A stretch of 44,984 bases of DNA from JAJTFW01 sp964584995. GTDB taxonomy: Bacteria; Bacteroidota; Bacteroidia; AKYH767-A; OLB10. Both the position numbers and the translations under genes were made by a program. The notes under the pieces were generated by a model. The model did not search any database, was not told the DNA's origin, and saw nothing but the letters and a program-made list of their open reading frames with translations. The DNA lies in NCBI GenBank assembly GCA_964584995.1, contig CAZPCA010000007.1, positions 1-44,984 on the forward strand. Direction: 5' to 3'. The first letter of the stretch is position 1; every line of letters begins with the position of its first letter. Shown piece after piece: positions 16,835 through 26,380 of this stretch.

Positions 16835-18301
16835 TCACGATGTTGATTTTTTCAAGAAACGCGATGCAATCTGAGTTTTCAAGGAAGATGGAATTAGTCC
16901 AAGCTTCCAACCAATCGCCATAACAACCATGGCATATACCGGCGAAACGAAAATAACGAATAATACATCGCCGGCACAGGCATCAAGCAGAATTTGAACG
17001 CAAAAGGCAGCAATTGCCGAAACCATGAGCAGCATACCTTTCTGTCTGAAATCGAACAACTGGTTGAGGGTGCAAGACAGGATTTTCGTGGATTTCCATG
17101 CAAGTATCCCCGCAAATAAAAACAAACTAACAATAAATGCAATGGCACTGCCATTGATCCCGTGGAAATAAATCAACAACGCATTCAGTAAGAGGTTCAC
17201 TACAGAAGATGTAAGGACTGCAAAAAAAATAAAACGGCTGTTACCACTGATTACCAGCACATCCTGGTAATCATTAATACGTATGAGCAACGACAGGTTG
17301 AAGATGGCAAAAATCAGTGCGCTTGCAGTATATACGTCCGTCAAATAAAATACCATCAGCGGTTTTGAAAAGAAAAGAAGATACACCAATACCGGATAAA
17401 CAAAAAAGGCCGTACCGGAAATTGCCGTTCGTTTCAACCGGATGATTTCATTGAAATTACCGGCATGGAACAGTCTTGCCACCTCAGGCATCACAATGGT
17501 GGCGACAGCTCCATACAAAGTTGCGATGAAAGGCACTTCCACAGCTCCTGCCCTGTAAAACGCATAGTTTGCCGTATCGAGCATAGCGGATATCATAATT
17601 CCATCCAGGTAAACGAGGGACTTCTCTACCAATGCAGACAAAACCAACGGAGTAGCCATAGTAAATAAGGCACGGGTGAGTAATTGATTGTAGATTCCAC
17701 CCTTCCGAATCTCTGCTGGAATGAGGAGGTAGTAGGCCAGACATTGCAAAACACTGATGATACTTAATCCTATCATCAACGCCCCGACTGAACCAATGCC
17801 TTTGATAGCGATGAACATCACTGCAATCTTTGCAAGATTGGACAATACCGTCAACAATGCCGTATCCTGCACTCGATTGTAAAACACCAGCACAGACATG
17901 AAAATCGGAATAGGAACTTGTCCAAAGAGGTTCACCAGCGAGAACAACATCAATTGACTCAATTGATGATTTCCAAAAGCAACTGATAGTGCTGGAGTAA
18001 GGAGAGCCATGAACAATGAACCTACAAAAGCCATGAGTAATGCCAGCCTAAGCAAGGTGGCAAATACATCCGCCGGGGCATTCTCCGTTTTAGAAAAGTG
18101 GACGTTGGCAATCTGATTGAAGCTGAAAGTGAAAACGCCCTGAAGCAATGCAATGACCATCATCACCTGTCCATATGTACCGTAATCCGAGACAGAGAGC
18201 GTTCTGATCAAAAAGGGAAGCGTTAAAAAATTAACAAGGACATTGACACCATTGCCAATGGTCAGTATCATGACTTTACTGGATCTGCTGCCGACGCTCA
18301 T
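16835..18301 (-). CDS. Polysaccharide/O-antigen flippase, Wzx-like (MATE/MOP superfamily)
   Basis: 488 residues with 12-14 hydrophobic segments across the whole length. The N-terminus (VLVNFLTLPFLIRTLSVSDYGTYGQVMM) is the typical start of polysaccharide-biosynthesis flippases, which move undecaprenyl-linked oligosaccharides across the inner membrane. The C-terminal third has paired helices (LFLFAGILAW, ILLDACAGDVLFVIFVSPVYAMVVMAIGW). Start ATG at 18301, 3 bp after the methyltransferase stop; the next gene begins 3 bp after its own stop, so the three are cotranscribed. It is the only export component of the glycan region in the window; Wza, Wzc or ABC transporters are not present. Confidence 0.9.
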   Translation of the reverse strand: MSVGSRSSKVMILTIGNGVNVLVNFLTLPFLIRTLSVSDYGTYGQVMMVIALLQGVFTFSFNQIANVHFSKTENAPADVFATLLRLALLMAFVGSLFMALLTPALSVAFGNHQLSQLMLFSLVNLFGQVPIPIFMSVLVFYNRVQDTALLTVLSNLAKIAVMFIAIKGIGSVGALMIGLSIISVLQCLAYYLLIPAEIRKGGIYNQLLTRALFTMATPLVLSALVEKSLVYLDGIMISAMLDTANYAFYRAGAVEVPFIATLYGAVATIVMPEVARLFHAGNFNEIIRLKRTAISGTAFFVYPVLVYLLFFSKPLMVFYLTDVYTASALIFAIFNLSLLIRINDYQDVLVISGNSRFIFFAVLTSSVVNLLLNALLIYFHGINGSAIAFIVSLFLFAGILAWKSTKILSCTLNQLFDFRQKGMLLMVSAIAAFCVQILLDACAGDVLFVIFVSPVYAMVVMAIGWKLGLIPSSLKTQIASRFLKKSTS

Positions 18302-18304
18302 TCG

Positions 18305-19252
18305 CTATCCCTGAAGTGGTTTACGGCAAATCATGACTGTATTCATCCCCATGGAACGAACGACCGGCCATTGACCAATCTTCAATTCAAATTTGCGGGT
18401 CATGCTATGCATCGCAGTTCCTTTCTTAGGAACTATAGCGCCCAACCAAGACAAGAGTGGATTCACCTGTGTAGCACATTGCTTCTCGATGATAAATGGA
18501 GCAGCCGCTACGACTTTTTTCGACCACGAGGAAGGCGTCCAAGTCAATAATTCAGCCAAGTAGTGTTTTGAGTGTCCATGCGGTGGCGGAAAGGGGAAAT
18601 ACTTCAATTGACTCATAGCATTTTTGCGCAACGATGAACCCAAATCCTGTTCTTGAAGCAAAGGCCTCCGAAATTTCGATTGCACCTTTCTGGCCAAATG
18701 ATGAAACAACCGAACCAGCAGATATGTGTAATAATTCATGAAAGCATATATCTTTTCGGTTGATGTAGGCACAACGCAAAAATGATATCCTCCGGGTTTC
18801 AGTACACGGTAAATTTCTTTCAAGGCTTTGCCCTGATCGGGGATATGTTCAAGGACATGGCTCGAGAATACCATATCAAAACAGGCATCTTCAAAAGGAA
18901 GGTTCTCCGCAGAACATGGCCTGAACTCCACATTGTCCACCTTCATAAGAGCGAGAAATTCTCGAGCCGCTTGCATGCCGGGTGCGTGATCGCCTAAGTT
19001 TTCATCAGGCAAATCAGTAGCAATCAGCCTATTGGACAATTTTGCCAAAAGTGCGCTTTGGTAACCGATACCGCTTCCCAATTCGAGCACATGTCCAAGT
19101 TCAGGATTGGGGAACAACGCTCGGTAGCTTAAAAACTCCAGAAAACGCCGTTCGTAATAGGAAGGCCATCGCTCAAGCCGAGCAGCGGCAGAAACCGCAA
19201 GATCTCTGATATGCTCAAAATCGGATATTGAAGCTGCTGAAGGACCGGCCAT
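18305..19252 (-). CDS. Class I SAM-dependent methyltransferase
   Basis: 315 residues, ATG at 19252. Motif I is VLELGSGIGYQSALLA near 56-70, followed by the acidic ATDLPDE near 78, FRPCSAENLPFEDACFDMVFSSHVLEHIPDQGKALKEIYRVLKPGGY near 108-155, which is a full Methyltransf_11 signature. The C-terminal half (about 170-315) is basic and partly hydrophobic and may dock on a lipid-linked substrate. It is the first gene of the minus-strand glycan operon, so it probably methylates a sugar or a lipid-linked intermediate, but this is inferred from place only. A TAATTTTG element sits 6 bp upstream of the start codon. Confidence 0.9.
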   Translation of the reverse strand: MAGPSAASISDFEHIRDLAVSAAARLERWPSYYERRFLEFLSYRALFPNPELGHVLELGSGIGYQSALLAKLSNRLIATDLPDENLGDHAPGMQAAREFLALMKVDNVEFRPCSAENLPFEDACFDMVFSSHVLEHIPDQGKALKEIYRVLKPGGYHFCVVPTSTEKIYAFMNYYTYLLVRLFHHLARKVQSKFRRPLLQEQDLGSSLRKNAMSQLKYFPFPPPHGHSKHYLAELLTWTPSSWSKKVVAAAPFIIEKQCATQVNPLLSWLGAIVPKKGTAMHSMTRKFELKIGQWPVVRSMGMNTVMICRKPLQG

Positions 19253-19257
19253 TGAAA

Positions 19258-19265
19258 CAAAATTA
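19258..19265 (-). promoter_or_regulatory. Bacteroidetes -7 promoter element TAATTTTG of the minus-strand glycan operon
   Basis: On the minus strand the bases read TAATTTTG, an exact TAnnTTTG match, ending 6 bases before the ATG at 19252. The transcript would be nearly leaderless. The 133-bp divergent region 19253-19385 also holds TATTTTTA (7 of 8) on the plus strand near 19358, a candidate for the plus-strand genes. Confidence 0.45.
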
Positions 19266-19385
19266 ACCGAAAACAGAGTACCCTCATCCTCGGTCAGGTA
19301 TGAACGCTTTAAATTTCAAATAGGCCACTATTAAGCAGCTGAAAAATAAATAATCGATTATTTTTACAGCCATCACCCCCTCCCC

Positions 19386-20801
19386 TTGTTAAACCTACGG
19401 AACATTCTTCTGCTCGGGGTAGCTATCCGGCTATTCTTTTTCTTCATTGGCGCCAAAATATACTATGGAACCGCTGATTTTGCCCTCAATGGCGGGGATA
19501 CATGGTCATGGGTGGAGTGCATGCAAAACCTGGTGCATCACGGTACCTATACTATAGATCTCAACTATCCGGATGGGAAATTTTACCGCCCGCCCGGTTA
19601 CGCATTTTTCATGATGGTTTTCTATTTCTTATGCGGATTGAACCTTGACCTAACATTTAAAGTTATGTCGTTTGCTCAGGTACTATTGGACATCGCGACA
19701 CTTACACTGGTATACAAAACTGTCCGCAACCATAGTCGCACCAAGGAACCGGCACTTATTGCAAGTCTTCTGTATGCGATATACCCTTTTTCACTGGTGT
19801 GGACACCTGTCCTTTACGCAGAATCCCCCAGTCTTTTTTTCATGTTTGCAGGATTATACCTGCTCTCGAAACGAGATATCCAACCGAAGCACCAGGTCAT
19901 AGCAGGCTTCGCGTTAGGATTCATGGTGTTGATGCGGGTCCAGACAATTTTCCTGATTCCTGCCATTGCCGTAATGCTGATATTGCAATCCTCCGGAAAC
20001 ATCATCAAAGCTTTTAAACCGTACGTATTGTTTTTTCTCGCCTTTGGAATCGTGTACGGAGCCTGGCCTATACGAAACCTGATCCATGGAAAATTCATAC
20101 CGGCGGTCATAGAAACCAATCATCGGCATTTTTCAGAAGATTATGTAGCTTTTATGCACTACATCTGGTCGGTTCAGGTAGACCACAGGCCGCAATACGA
20201 CCAGATTATCAGCGGACAGCAAGTGATTTGGCCTCAGGCGTCTTACCTGCAACCTGGTGACTCGACCACATTGGCAGAAACCGCCCTTCTCTGCAATACG
20301 TGCAGCAGAGGATTCAGTTATTTCAAAGCATCGGCCGGTCTTATCCCTGAACCTATTATAGAGTTAAACGATTGCAGCAAAAAGATTGCAGAAACATTCA
20401 ACAGACTCACTGCTGAACAGAAGAGATACAATTCTTGGCATTACTATGTGACCGTCCCCCTACAAAAATTGAAAAAAGTAATATTCAAAAGTCAATTGTA
20501 CGATGTTGAATCGACAACAAAAAGATGGATCAGCACTGTTTTGTTCGGATTCAGGACCTTAATGATTGTACTCGGCTTAGTTGGGATAGCACTCAACAAT
20601 AAATATAAATCCGTAAACCCAGCATTCTTAAGTGCCATATTGATCTTCACCTTGACATGGTATTTTGCGCTTTGCGTCATCTACAGGAATATCGAAATCC
20701 GTTACTTGTTACCTGTCGATACACTTTTGCTCATACCGGCCGCCATTCCTATCACTGCCCTACTCAGCAAAATCAAACTAATTAAGCAAGCAAACAGCTA
20801 A
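19386..20801 (+). CDS. Membrane glycosyltransferase, GT39/ArnT-like (GT-C fold)
   Basis: 471 residues with about ten membrane segments. The only plausible start is TTG at 19386: an in-frame stop lies 13 codons upstream and the next in-frame ATG is about 40 codons in, past the first membrane helix. A first-loop acidic site (NGGDTWSW near 36-43) and RPPGYAFFMM near 70 match the dolichyl-phosphate-mannose or polyprenyl-sugar transferase superfamily. YAESPSLFFMFAGLYLL near 145 is also typical. These enzymes use a polyprenyl-phosphate sugar on the periplasmic side to modify lipid A, glycans or proteins. The second AsnB gene follows 4 bp later. Substrate is unknown. Confidence 0.82.
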   Translation: MLNLRNILLLGVAIRLFFFFIGAKIYYGTADFALNGGDTWSWVECMQNLVHHGTYTIDLNYPDGKFYRPPGYAFFMMVFYFLCGLNLDLTFKVMSFAQVLLDIATLTLVYKTVRNHSRTKEPALIASLLYAIYPFSLVWTPVLYAESPSLFFMFAGLYLLSKRDIQPKHQVIAGFALGFMVLMRVQTIFLIPAIAVMLILQSSGNIIKAFKPYVLFFLAFGIVYGAWPIRNLIHGKFIPAVIETNHRHFSEDYVAFMHYIWSVQVDHRPQYDQIISGQQVIWPQASYLQPGDSTTLAETALLCNTCSRGFSYFKASAGLIPEPIIELNDCSKKIAETFNRLTAEQKRYNSWHYYVTVPLQKLKKVIFKSQLYDVESTTKRWISTVLFGFRTLMIVLGLVGIALNNKYKSVNPAFLSAILIFTLTWYFALCVIYRNIEIRYLLPVDTLLLIPAAIPITALLSKIKLIKQANS

Positions 20802-20805
20802 ATCT

Positions 20806-22716
20806 ATGTGTGGCATCACCGGTTATATATCCATCGACAGCATTCCATCGGAAGGCACGCTGCGCAAGATGACTGCACGACTTCAGCATCGGGGTCCTGA
20901 TGCAGACGGCTACTTCCATGATGGACAATGTGCACTAGGTCACCGAAGACTTTCCATACTGGATTTATCTGACAGAGCGAATCAGCCCATGACGTCCATG
21001 AACCAACGCTACGTCATGGTATACAATGGAGAGGTATATAATTTTCAGGAAATAGGAACAAGGATAAAAGAAAAGAGCAGCGATAAAAACTTCAAGTTCA
21101 ATACATCCAGTGATTCAGAGGTGATCCTGGAAGCATTTTCAGAAGCAGGTCCGGATTTCGTACACCAATTAAATGGCATGTTCTCCATAGCGATATACGA
21201 TCAAATGGAGAAATCATTGCACCTGTTCAGGGACCGCTTAGGAATCAAGCCCCTTTTTTACTACTGGGATGGAAAACTACTGGCCTTTGCCTCTGAATTG
21301 AAAGCCTTGCGAGAAATCGATGGCCTTGATTTCAGCATTCAAAAACAAGCGATAGCTGAGTTTCTGCATCTGGGTTTCATCCCCGCTCCACACAGTATTT
21401 ATAAAAATGTTTACAAGCTCAATCCCGGGTCATACCTCAAATTCAAAAACGGAGAAATCAAAATCTCCCGTTATTGGCATGTACGGCAAAAGCTGACCAA
21501 CAATATCATCAGCAGCAAGGAGGAAGCACTTGTCAAGCTCAGCGATCTGCTGATGAGTTCAGTTCAATACCAACTGAAAAGCGATGTTCCCTTTGGTGTG
21601 TTTCTCAGCGGAGGTATCGATTCGAGCCTTGTAACAGCCCAGGCGGTACAGCAATCCTCTGTAAAAGTCAATACGTTTTCTATCGGCTTTGAAGAAAACA
21701 GCCACAATGAATCGCAATATGCTAAAGCCGTCGCCAATCATCTGGGCACCAGCCACCATGAATTCATTGTGTCGTACAAGGACGCTATCAAGCTTTTCGA
21801 TTCTATTTTCACTGCCTACGACGAACCGAACGCGGATTCATCCTTCATTCCGACCATGCTCGTTTCAAAACTTGCAAAAAAATACGTGACAGTCACTTTG
21901 TCGGGCGAGGGTGGAGACGAATTATTTTTCGGATATGGCTCCTACCAGTGGGCCAGAAGGCTGTCCTCTTCCCTTGTCAGAAATGCAGCCGTTCCGGCCT
22001 CCGTGATCTTCAGAAGGATGTCTTCCAAATACAAGCGTATTGGAAGATTACTGGATACCCAGGCTTCTGAAAACATCCGGTCTCATATTTTTTCGCAAGA
22101 GCAATACCTATTCACTGAAAAGGAAATTGATGCAATGCTTACCCGCGAGTTCACTGAAGATTTCACCCGTACCCCGTCATATGCAGAGGAGCCCTCAAGA
22201 ATTCTGGCTGAATTCAACACAAGCAAGGGACAGGCTGTCAGTGAACGTCATTTGAATGCAATGGAACAACAAGCTCTTTTTGACATTCAATATTATCTTC
22301 CGGACGATTTGCTTACGAAAGTGGATCGCTCAAGTATGCTATACTCGTTGGAAACCAGGGTACCTTATTTAGACCATCGCGTAGTGGAGTTTGCATTGAA
22401 TCTAAGCCCTGATTTGAAATATCACCAGGGCACCTCGAAGTATATCCTCAAACAAATCTTATACAAATATGTGCCGGAAAAACTTTTCCAACGGCCTAAG
22501 CAAGGCTTTGCCATCCCGCTCAATAAATGGTTGAGAAACGAGCTAAGTTACCTAATCAAGGATTACTTGAATGAAGAAACCGTGACCAGGTCCGGCATCA
22601 TACGATTTGAAAGTGTTTCGAAATTACTCAAGGAATTTGAAAATGGATCGGACTACCTGTACAACCGAATTTGGCTGCTCATTGTGCTTCACAAATGGCT
22701 GAAGGAGTTTCAATAA
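20806..22716 (+). CDS. asnB: Asparagine synthase (glutamine-hydrolysing)-like amidotransferase, second paralogue
   Basis: 636 residues. Cys2 (MCGITGY), HRRLSILDL, VYNGEVYNF and SSDSEVILEAF make the glutaminase site. The synthetase half has GVFLSGGIDSSLVTA near 263 and TLSGEGGDELFFGYGSY near 365. RVPYLDHRVVEFAL and RPKQGFAIPLNKWL near the C-terminus complete the family. It converts aspartate plus glutamine and ATP to asparagine, or amidates another carboxylate. It is not a close copy of the paralogue at 14439: it keeps SGEG where that one has DGQG, and is 65 residues longer. It is cotranscribed with the GT39-like gene (4-bp gap), so a role in glycan amidation is plausible. The 3' end is 19 bp from a convergent membrane-protein gene. 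Confidence 0.93.
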   Translation: MCGITGYISIDSIPSEGTLRKMTARLQHRGPDADGYFHDGQCALGHRRLSILDLSDRANQPMTSMNQRYVMVYNGEVYNFQEIGTRIKEKSSDKNFKFNTSSDSEVILEAFSEAGPDFVHQLNGMFSIAIYDQMEKSLHLFRDRLGIKPLFYYWDGKLLAFASELKALREIDGLDFSIQKQAIAEFLHLGFIPAPHSIYKNVYKLNPGSYLKFKNGEIKISRYWHVRQKLTNNIISSKEEALVKLSDLLMSSVQYQLKSDVPFGVFLSGGIDSSLVTAQAVQQSSVKVNTFSIGFEENSHNESQYAKAVANHLGTSHHEFIVSYKDAIKLFDSIFTAYDEPNADSSFIPTMLVSKLAKKYVTVTLSGEGGDELFFGYGSYQWARRLSSSLVRNAAVPASVIFRRMSSKYKRIGRLLDTQASENIRSHIFSQEQYLFTEKEIDAMLTREFTEDFTRTPSYAEEPSRILAEFNTSKGQAVSERHLNAMEQQALFDIQYYLPDDLLTKVDRSSMLYSLETRVPYLDHRVVEFALNLSPDLKYHQGTSKYILKQILYKYVPEKLFQRPKQGFAIPLNKWLRNELSYLIKDYLNEETVTRSGIIRFESVSKLLKEFENGSDYLYNRIWLLIVLHKWLKEFQ

Positions 22717-22735
22717 ATCAGCTATCCACGTCTTT

Positions 22736-24085
22736 CTACTTCAAAAATGAAGCAGGGTCCACTACTTGTTTGAATGACGCTTCATCCTCAGCACGCTGCG
22801 CTCGGCAAAGATGCTGGATTAAATAAAGACTCGCAACAAAAAAAGGAATGCAAGGTATCTTATAGCGCACCAAGCTGCCGAAATTGCTAGTGGTCAGGCC
22901 AACGGAGTACGCGAAAAGCAGCGAAAACACGAATGAAAAAGTAAGTAGATGATTCCTGAAGACATACTTGAACAGCGAGAAAACTCTAACCATATAAAGC
23001 ACCTTCAGCGAAAACAACAATATCACAAGATTTTCCAAACCCGAAAGGAACATAACGATATTGTTACTTTCGATAATCATCGGACGGTATATAGCCGAAA
23101 AAGTTGCTATAGGGAATTTGCCAAGAATACTAGGCAATGTAGAATCGAATTCACCTATATCAAAGGCATTCCCTTTATGATAATCACTTTTAAGGTCACG
23201 CTGATTGATTACGGCCTTTTCCAGGATAGTCTCCAGTTTGTACTCCGCCAAGGCGTCGCCCAATAATGCCATAAAACCATAACCGACGCCCAGTCCTAAA
23301 ATGATGAGAATGGGGACTGTAGCAGATTTTAGAAAAGAACCGTGTATTTTACCGACCAGTCGATGAATAATCCATACTATGGAAGCGGGCAATAAACCCA
23401 CTAGGATGTACGGCTTGATAGCCAGAATCGTATATCCCGCCAGCAATATGGTTATGAATCCGAAAAACTTACTATCGCCCTTGATGAACACCCTGTAAAA
23501 TCCGGACACAAAGAAACCGAGTGCCGCAAGTGTGAATGTATCTTTCATCAAACCAGACCCCCAAAAAAACACCGATGGAATGAACAGGAAGGCAAGCGCC
23601 ATTTCCTTATGTAACGATGGAAATTCATCGGCAAAAATCCTGTACAATTTCCAAATGCCTATAAAAGAGAAAGTCGCGCACAACAAAGTAGAGACCAAAT
23701 AGCTTTGGAATGATAATCCGACAATGAACAACGCAATTTTCACGACAAACCATGCCTTTGGATCACGGCAATATGCAGGGTAGCCTGTCTCCGAATTAAA
23801 GTAATAATAATTGGAAATTTCGGCTTTATTGGTGAAGACGTGCCAAAACGACTTGAAATTTACAAATATGAGTTTCTGGAAAGCAAGGCTGTCAAGAAAG
23901 TACTGTGTTGTATCTCCACCCGGGTAATAAACGGTGTACACAAAGGCAAGACCGAATCCACCGCATATTTTAGCAACCAGGCCTCCCATATAGTATTTAT
24001 AGGCCGGATTGAGGGGAATCATTCTTTTTGCATGCATATTGGCTGTGATCAGTACTATTACCAAATAAATTGGCAAGAACAAGAT
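22736..24085 (-). CDS. Polytopic membrane protein, possible glycan polymerase, 5' end lost in assembly gap
   Basis: About 450 codons are visible, with 10-12 hydrophobic segments. The frame runs without a stop into the N-gap at 24086; a TTG at 24082 could be read as a start but the first helix (FLPIYLVIVLITAN) seems already under way, so the true start is probably in the gap. Between helices there are soluble loops with YYPGGDTTQYFLDS near 53 and FWGSGLMKDTFTLAALGFF near 170. The layout resembles O-antigen polymerase (Wzy) or EpsG-like proteins in glycan clusters, which are poorly conserved, so this is only a suggestion. It is convergent with the asnB-type gene and divergent from the GT4 gene beyond the gap. 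Confidence 0.7.
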   Translation of the reverse strand: MLFLPIYLVIVLITANMHAKRMIPLNPAYKYYMGGLVAKICGGFGLAFVYTVYYPGGDTTQYFLDSLAFQKLIFVNFKSFWHVFTNKAEISNYYYFNSETGYPAYCRDPKAWFVVKIALFIVGLSFQSYLVSTLLCATFSFIGIWKLYRIFADEFPSLHKEMALAFLFIPSVFFWGSGLMKDTFTLAALGFFVSGFYRVFIKGDSKFFGFITILLAGYTILAIKPYILVGLLPASIVWIIHRLVGKIHGSFLKSATVPILIILGLGVGYGFMALLGDALAEYKLETILEKAVINQRDLKSDYHKGNAFDIGEFDSTLPSILGKFPIATFSAIYRPMIIESNNIVMFLSGLENLVILLFSLKVLYMVRVFSLFKYVFRNHLLTFSFVFSLLFAYSVGLTTSNFGSLVRYKIPCIPFFVASLYLIQHLCRAQRAEDEASFKQVVDPASFLK

Positions 24086-24095
24086 NNNNNNNNNN
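24086..24095. other. Assembly gap of 10 Ns
   Basis: Ten N bases. Ten is a common placeholder, so the true missing length is unknown. Both flanking genes lose their 5' ends here, so the gap covers their start codons and a divergent promoter region, and could hide more sequence. Confidence 0.99.
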
Positions 24096-25348
24096 AGCCA
24101 TTGAATACGCCCAAGTCGGAAATATTGTACATCTCGTATGATGGAATGACGGATCCTCTCGGCCAGTCACAAGTACTCCCCTACCTTTGCGGCCTGGCTG
24201 ATCGGGGTTTCGGTATCACACTTATCAGTGCCGAAAAGCCATACTTGTTCGACAAACTCCAGGATGTCATTCGAAATATCTGCTCTTCCAAAAACATCGA
24301 CTGGCACCCCGTCAACTACCATAGAAGTCCACCCATAGCAGGTACACTTTACGATATCCACCGCATATCGAAAATTGCAAAGCGTCTTCACAAGTCAAAA
24401 CATTTTCAACTGGTACATTGCAGAAGCTACATACCCGCAATAGTGGGGAAGCTATTGAAAAAAGAGTACGATATCCCATTCCTTTTCGACATGCGTGGTT
24501 TTTGGGCAGACGAAAAGATAGACGGAAAAATCTGGGACATGCGTAATCCAATGTTCAGAATGGTTTTTTCTTTCATGAAAAAACAAGAAAAGTATTTTTT
24601 CTCGTGTGCCGACGGCATCATCTCACTGACAGAAAAGGCTATCCCAGAGATCATGAACATTGGAGGAGGGGCATCTATAAAAGAAAAAACGACGGTGATA
24701 CCGTGCTGTGTAGACACCGAACACTTCGACAGGAGATCAATAAACGAAAATGCCCTTGACAATCTTGCAGCCCAATTGAACATTCATAAAAACAATTTTG
24801 TACTCAGTTATTCCGGAAGTATCAGCACGTGGTATCTACCCAGGCAAATGCTTGATTTTTTCCGTGTTTTCTGCCAAAGGGTGCCTCATGCGATTTTTTT
24901 AATCATCACACAGGAAGACCCATCCCCCTTCATCAAAATGGCCGAAGAGACCGGAGTCGATCCTACGAAGCTCCGATTCCGCTCAGCGAGCAGGCAGGAA
25001 ATGCCCTCCCTACTTTCACTTTCCCAATTGAGTATATTCTTCATTAAACCTGCATTCTCCAAGATAGCAAGTTCACCGACCAAACTGGGCGAAATCCTAA
25101 GCATGGGTATCCCTGTAGTGTGCAATGCCGGTATTGGAGATACAGATCAAATCATAGAGCGTTCAGGAACCGGATTGATTTGTAAAAAAATGAATACCGA
25201 TGAGTACGAGGAGATTATTTCTGAAATAATGCACTTACAAAGAACCGTGAGCAGCGACGCCATCAGAATGGAAGCCATCCATCATTTCAGCTTAACAAAA
25301 GGCGTAGATACATACGAAAGGGTATACCGCAAGCTCATCCGATCATGA
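24096..25348 (+). CDS. Glycosyltransferase family 4 (GT-B fold), 5' end at assembly gap
   Basis: About 417 codons are visible after the gap. The segment ILYISYDGMTDPLGQSQVLPYL lies only 10 residues into the visible frame, and family members usually begin just before it. A TTG at 24101 could be the start, or the start may be in the gap. Further motifs are PFLFDMRGFWADEKIDG near 130, LSYSGSISTWYLPRQML near 230 and SSPTKLGEILSMGIPVV near 325 (the EX7E-type donor loop). It is a sugar transferase of the glycan region. The 3' end overlaps the convergent rlmH gene by 6 bp. Confidence 0.85.
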
Positions 25349-25813
25349 ATGATGGTAGGGCTCATTTCGCAAAATTGTCATCGCCCGGTAGAGTTGCTCC
25401 ACCAAAATGATACGAACCATCTGGTGGGTGAAAGTAAGTTTGGACAATGAGATTTTTTCAGCTGCCCTATCGATGATCTCATCCGAAAAACCGTAGGCGC
25501 CACCTACGAGCATGACCAGATCTCCGTTCATCGCCACCATCTTCTTATTCAACCATACCGATAACTGCACCGAGTTCATTTCAGAACCTGATTCGTCCAG
25601 GAGCACCAACTTGTCCGTCGACTTCAGCAAGGAGAGTACTTTGTCTCCCTCTTCTTTTACCACATTGTCTTTGGATTTACCGCTTCGCATGGGCGAATTG
25701 ACCTCTCGAATTTCAAGCGGCAAATACCTTTTCAATCGACCGACATACTCTTCCAATCCGTCCCCGATCCAGCCCGATTGGGTTTGATTAATAAACAACA
25801 ATTTGATTTTCAT
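25343..25813 (-). CDS. rlmH: 23S rRNA (pseudouridine1915-N3)-methyltransferase
   Basis: 156 residues, the standard size of this SPOUT-family methyltransferase. It methylates N3 of pseudouridine 1915 in helix 69 of 23S rRNA, using SAM, on assembled 70S ribosomes. LDESGSEMNSVQLSVWL near 73, the SAM-knot LVGGAYGFSDEI near 102 and the C-terminal LSKLTFTHQMVRIILVEQLYRAMTILRNEPYHH are diagnostic. The start is ATG at 25813. The first 156 bp upstream are the divergent region shared with the DUF4783 gene; no exact TAnnTTTG is seen there (the plus strand has TATTTTCG and TATTTGTTTG as near-matches). Confidence 0.97.
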   Translation of the reverse strand: MKIKLLFINQTQSGWIGDGLEEYVGRLKRYLPLEIREVNSPMRSGKSKDNVVKEEGDKVLSLLKSTDKLVLLDESGSEMNSVQLSVWLNKKMVAMNGDLVMLVGGAYGFSDEIIDRAAEKISLSKLTFTHQMVRIILVEQLYRAMTILRNEPYHHS

Positions 25814-25969
25814 AGATTTAACATATTGTTCAGGTTGAATACATGTTGAAAAAAGCTGTATGATTATATACCCGCCGAATTTATTAAAGGAGTTTATTTT
25901 CGTAAAATTGAAGAAAATAGATTGAAAAAAGCAGTTTGGCAGAGTATTTGTTTGCCAGGGTGACAGATT

Positions 25970-26362
25970 ATGAAAAAAATACTATTTCTTCTGTTATTGG
26001 TCTTGACCAATGCTATTGAAGCCAGATCGCAAGCCGATGGATTGGATGCAGTTGCCAATGCGCTCAGGTCAGGGGATGCCAAATCAGTAGCTAAGTTCTT
26101 CGGAAGTACGATAGACCTGACAATCGTTGCAAAAGAAGAAGTTTACAGCAAAATACAAGCAGAACAGGTCTTGAAAGAATTCTTCGTAAAAAACCACCCC
26201 AGATCTTTCAAAATCATCCACAAAGGCGCCTCCAAAGAAGGTGCCCAATATGGAATAGGATCATTGAGTACGAACCAGGGACAAACATTCCGAACTTATA
26301 TTTACATCAAACAAAGCGGAAAAAGCATACAAGTTCAAGAACTTCGTTTTATGAAAGAATAG
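25970..26362 (+). CDS. DUF4783 secreted/periplasmic protein
   Basis: 130 residues. The signal peptide is residues 1 to about 20 (KKILFLLLLVLTNAIEARSQ). The mature part has the NTF2-like fold pattern: GLDAVANALRSGDAKSVAKFFGSTIDLTI, then YSKIQAEQVLKEFF, then a beta-rich end. I recognise it as DUF4783, which in Bacteroidetes commonly lies just upstream of nadC, as here. No catalytic residues are evident and its role is unknown. A strong hairpin terminator follows the stop by 18 bp, so it is probably a single-gene transcript. Confidence 0.88.
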   Translation: MKKILFLLLLVLTNAIEARSQADGLDAVANALRSGDAKSVAKFFGSTIDLTIVAKEEVYSKIQAEQVLKEFFVKNHPRSFKIIHKGASKEGAQYGIGSLSTNQGQTFRTYIYIKQSGKSIQVQELRFMKE

Positions 26363-26380
26363 AATAATTGATGTTGAACA

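Noticed and set aside
23840..24110. A plus-strand frame that runs through the N-gap into the GT4 gene
   Set aside because: The part left of the gap is antisense to the membrane-protein gene and has no family similarity; the join across Ns is arbitrary.
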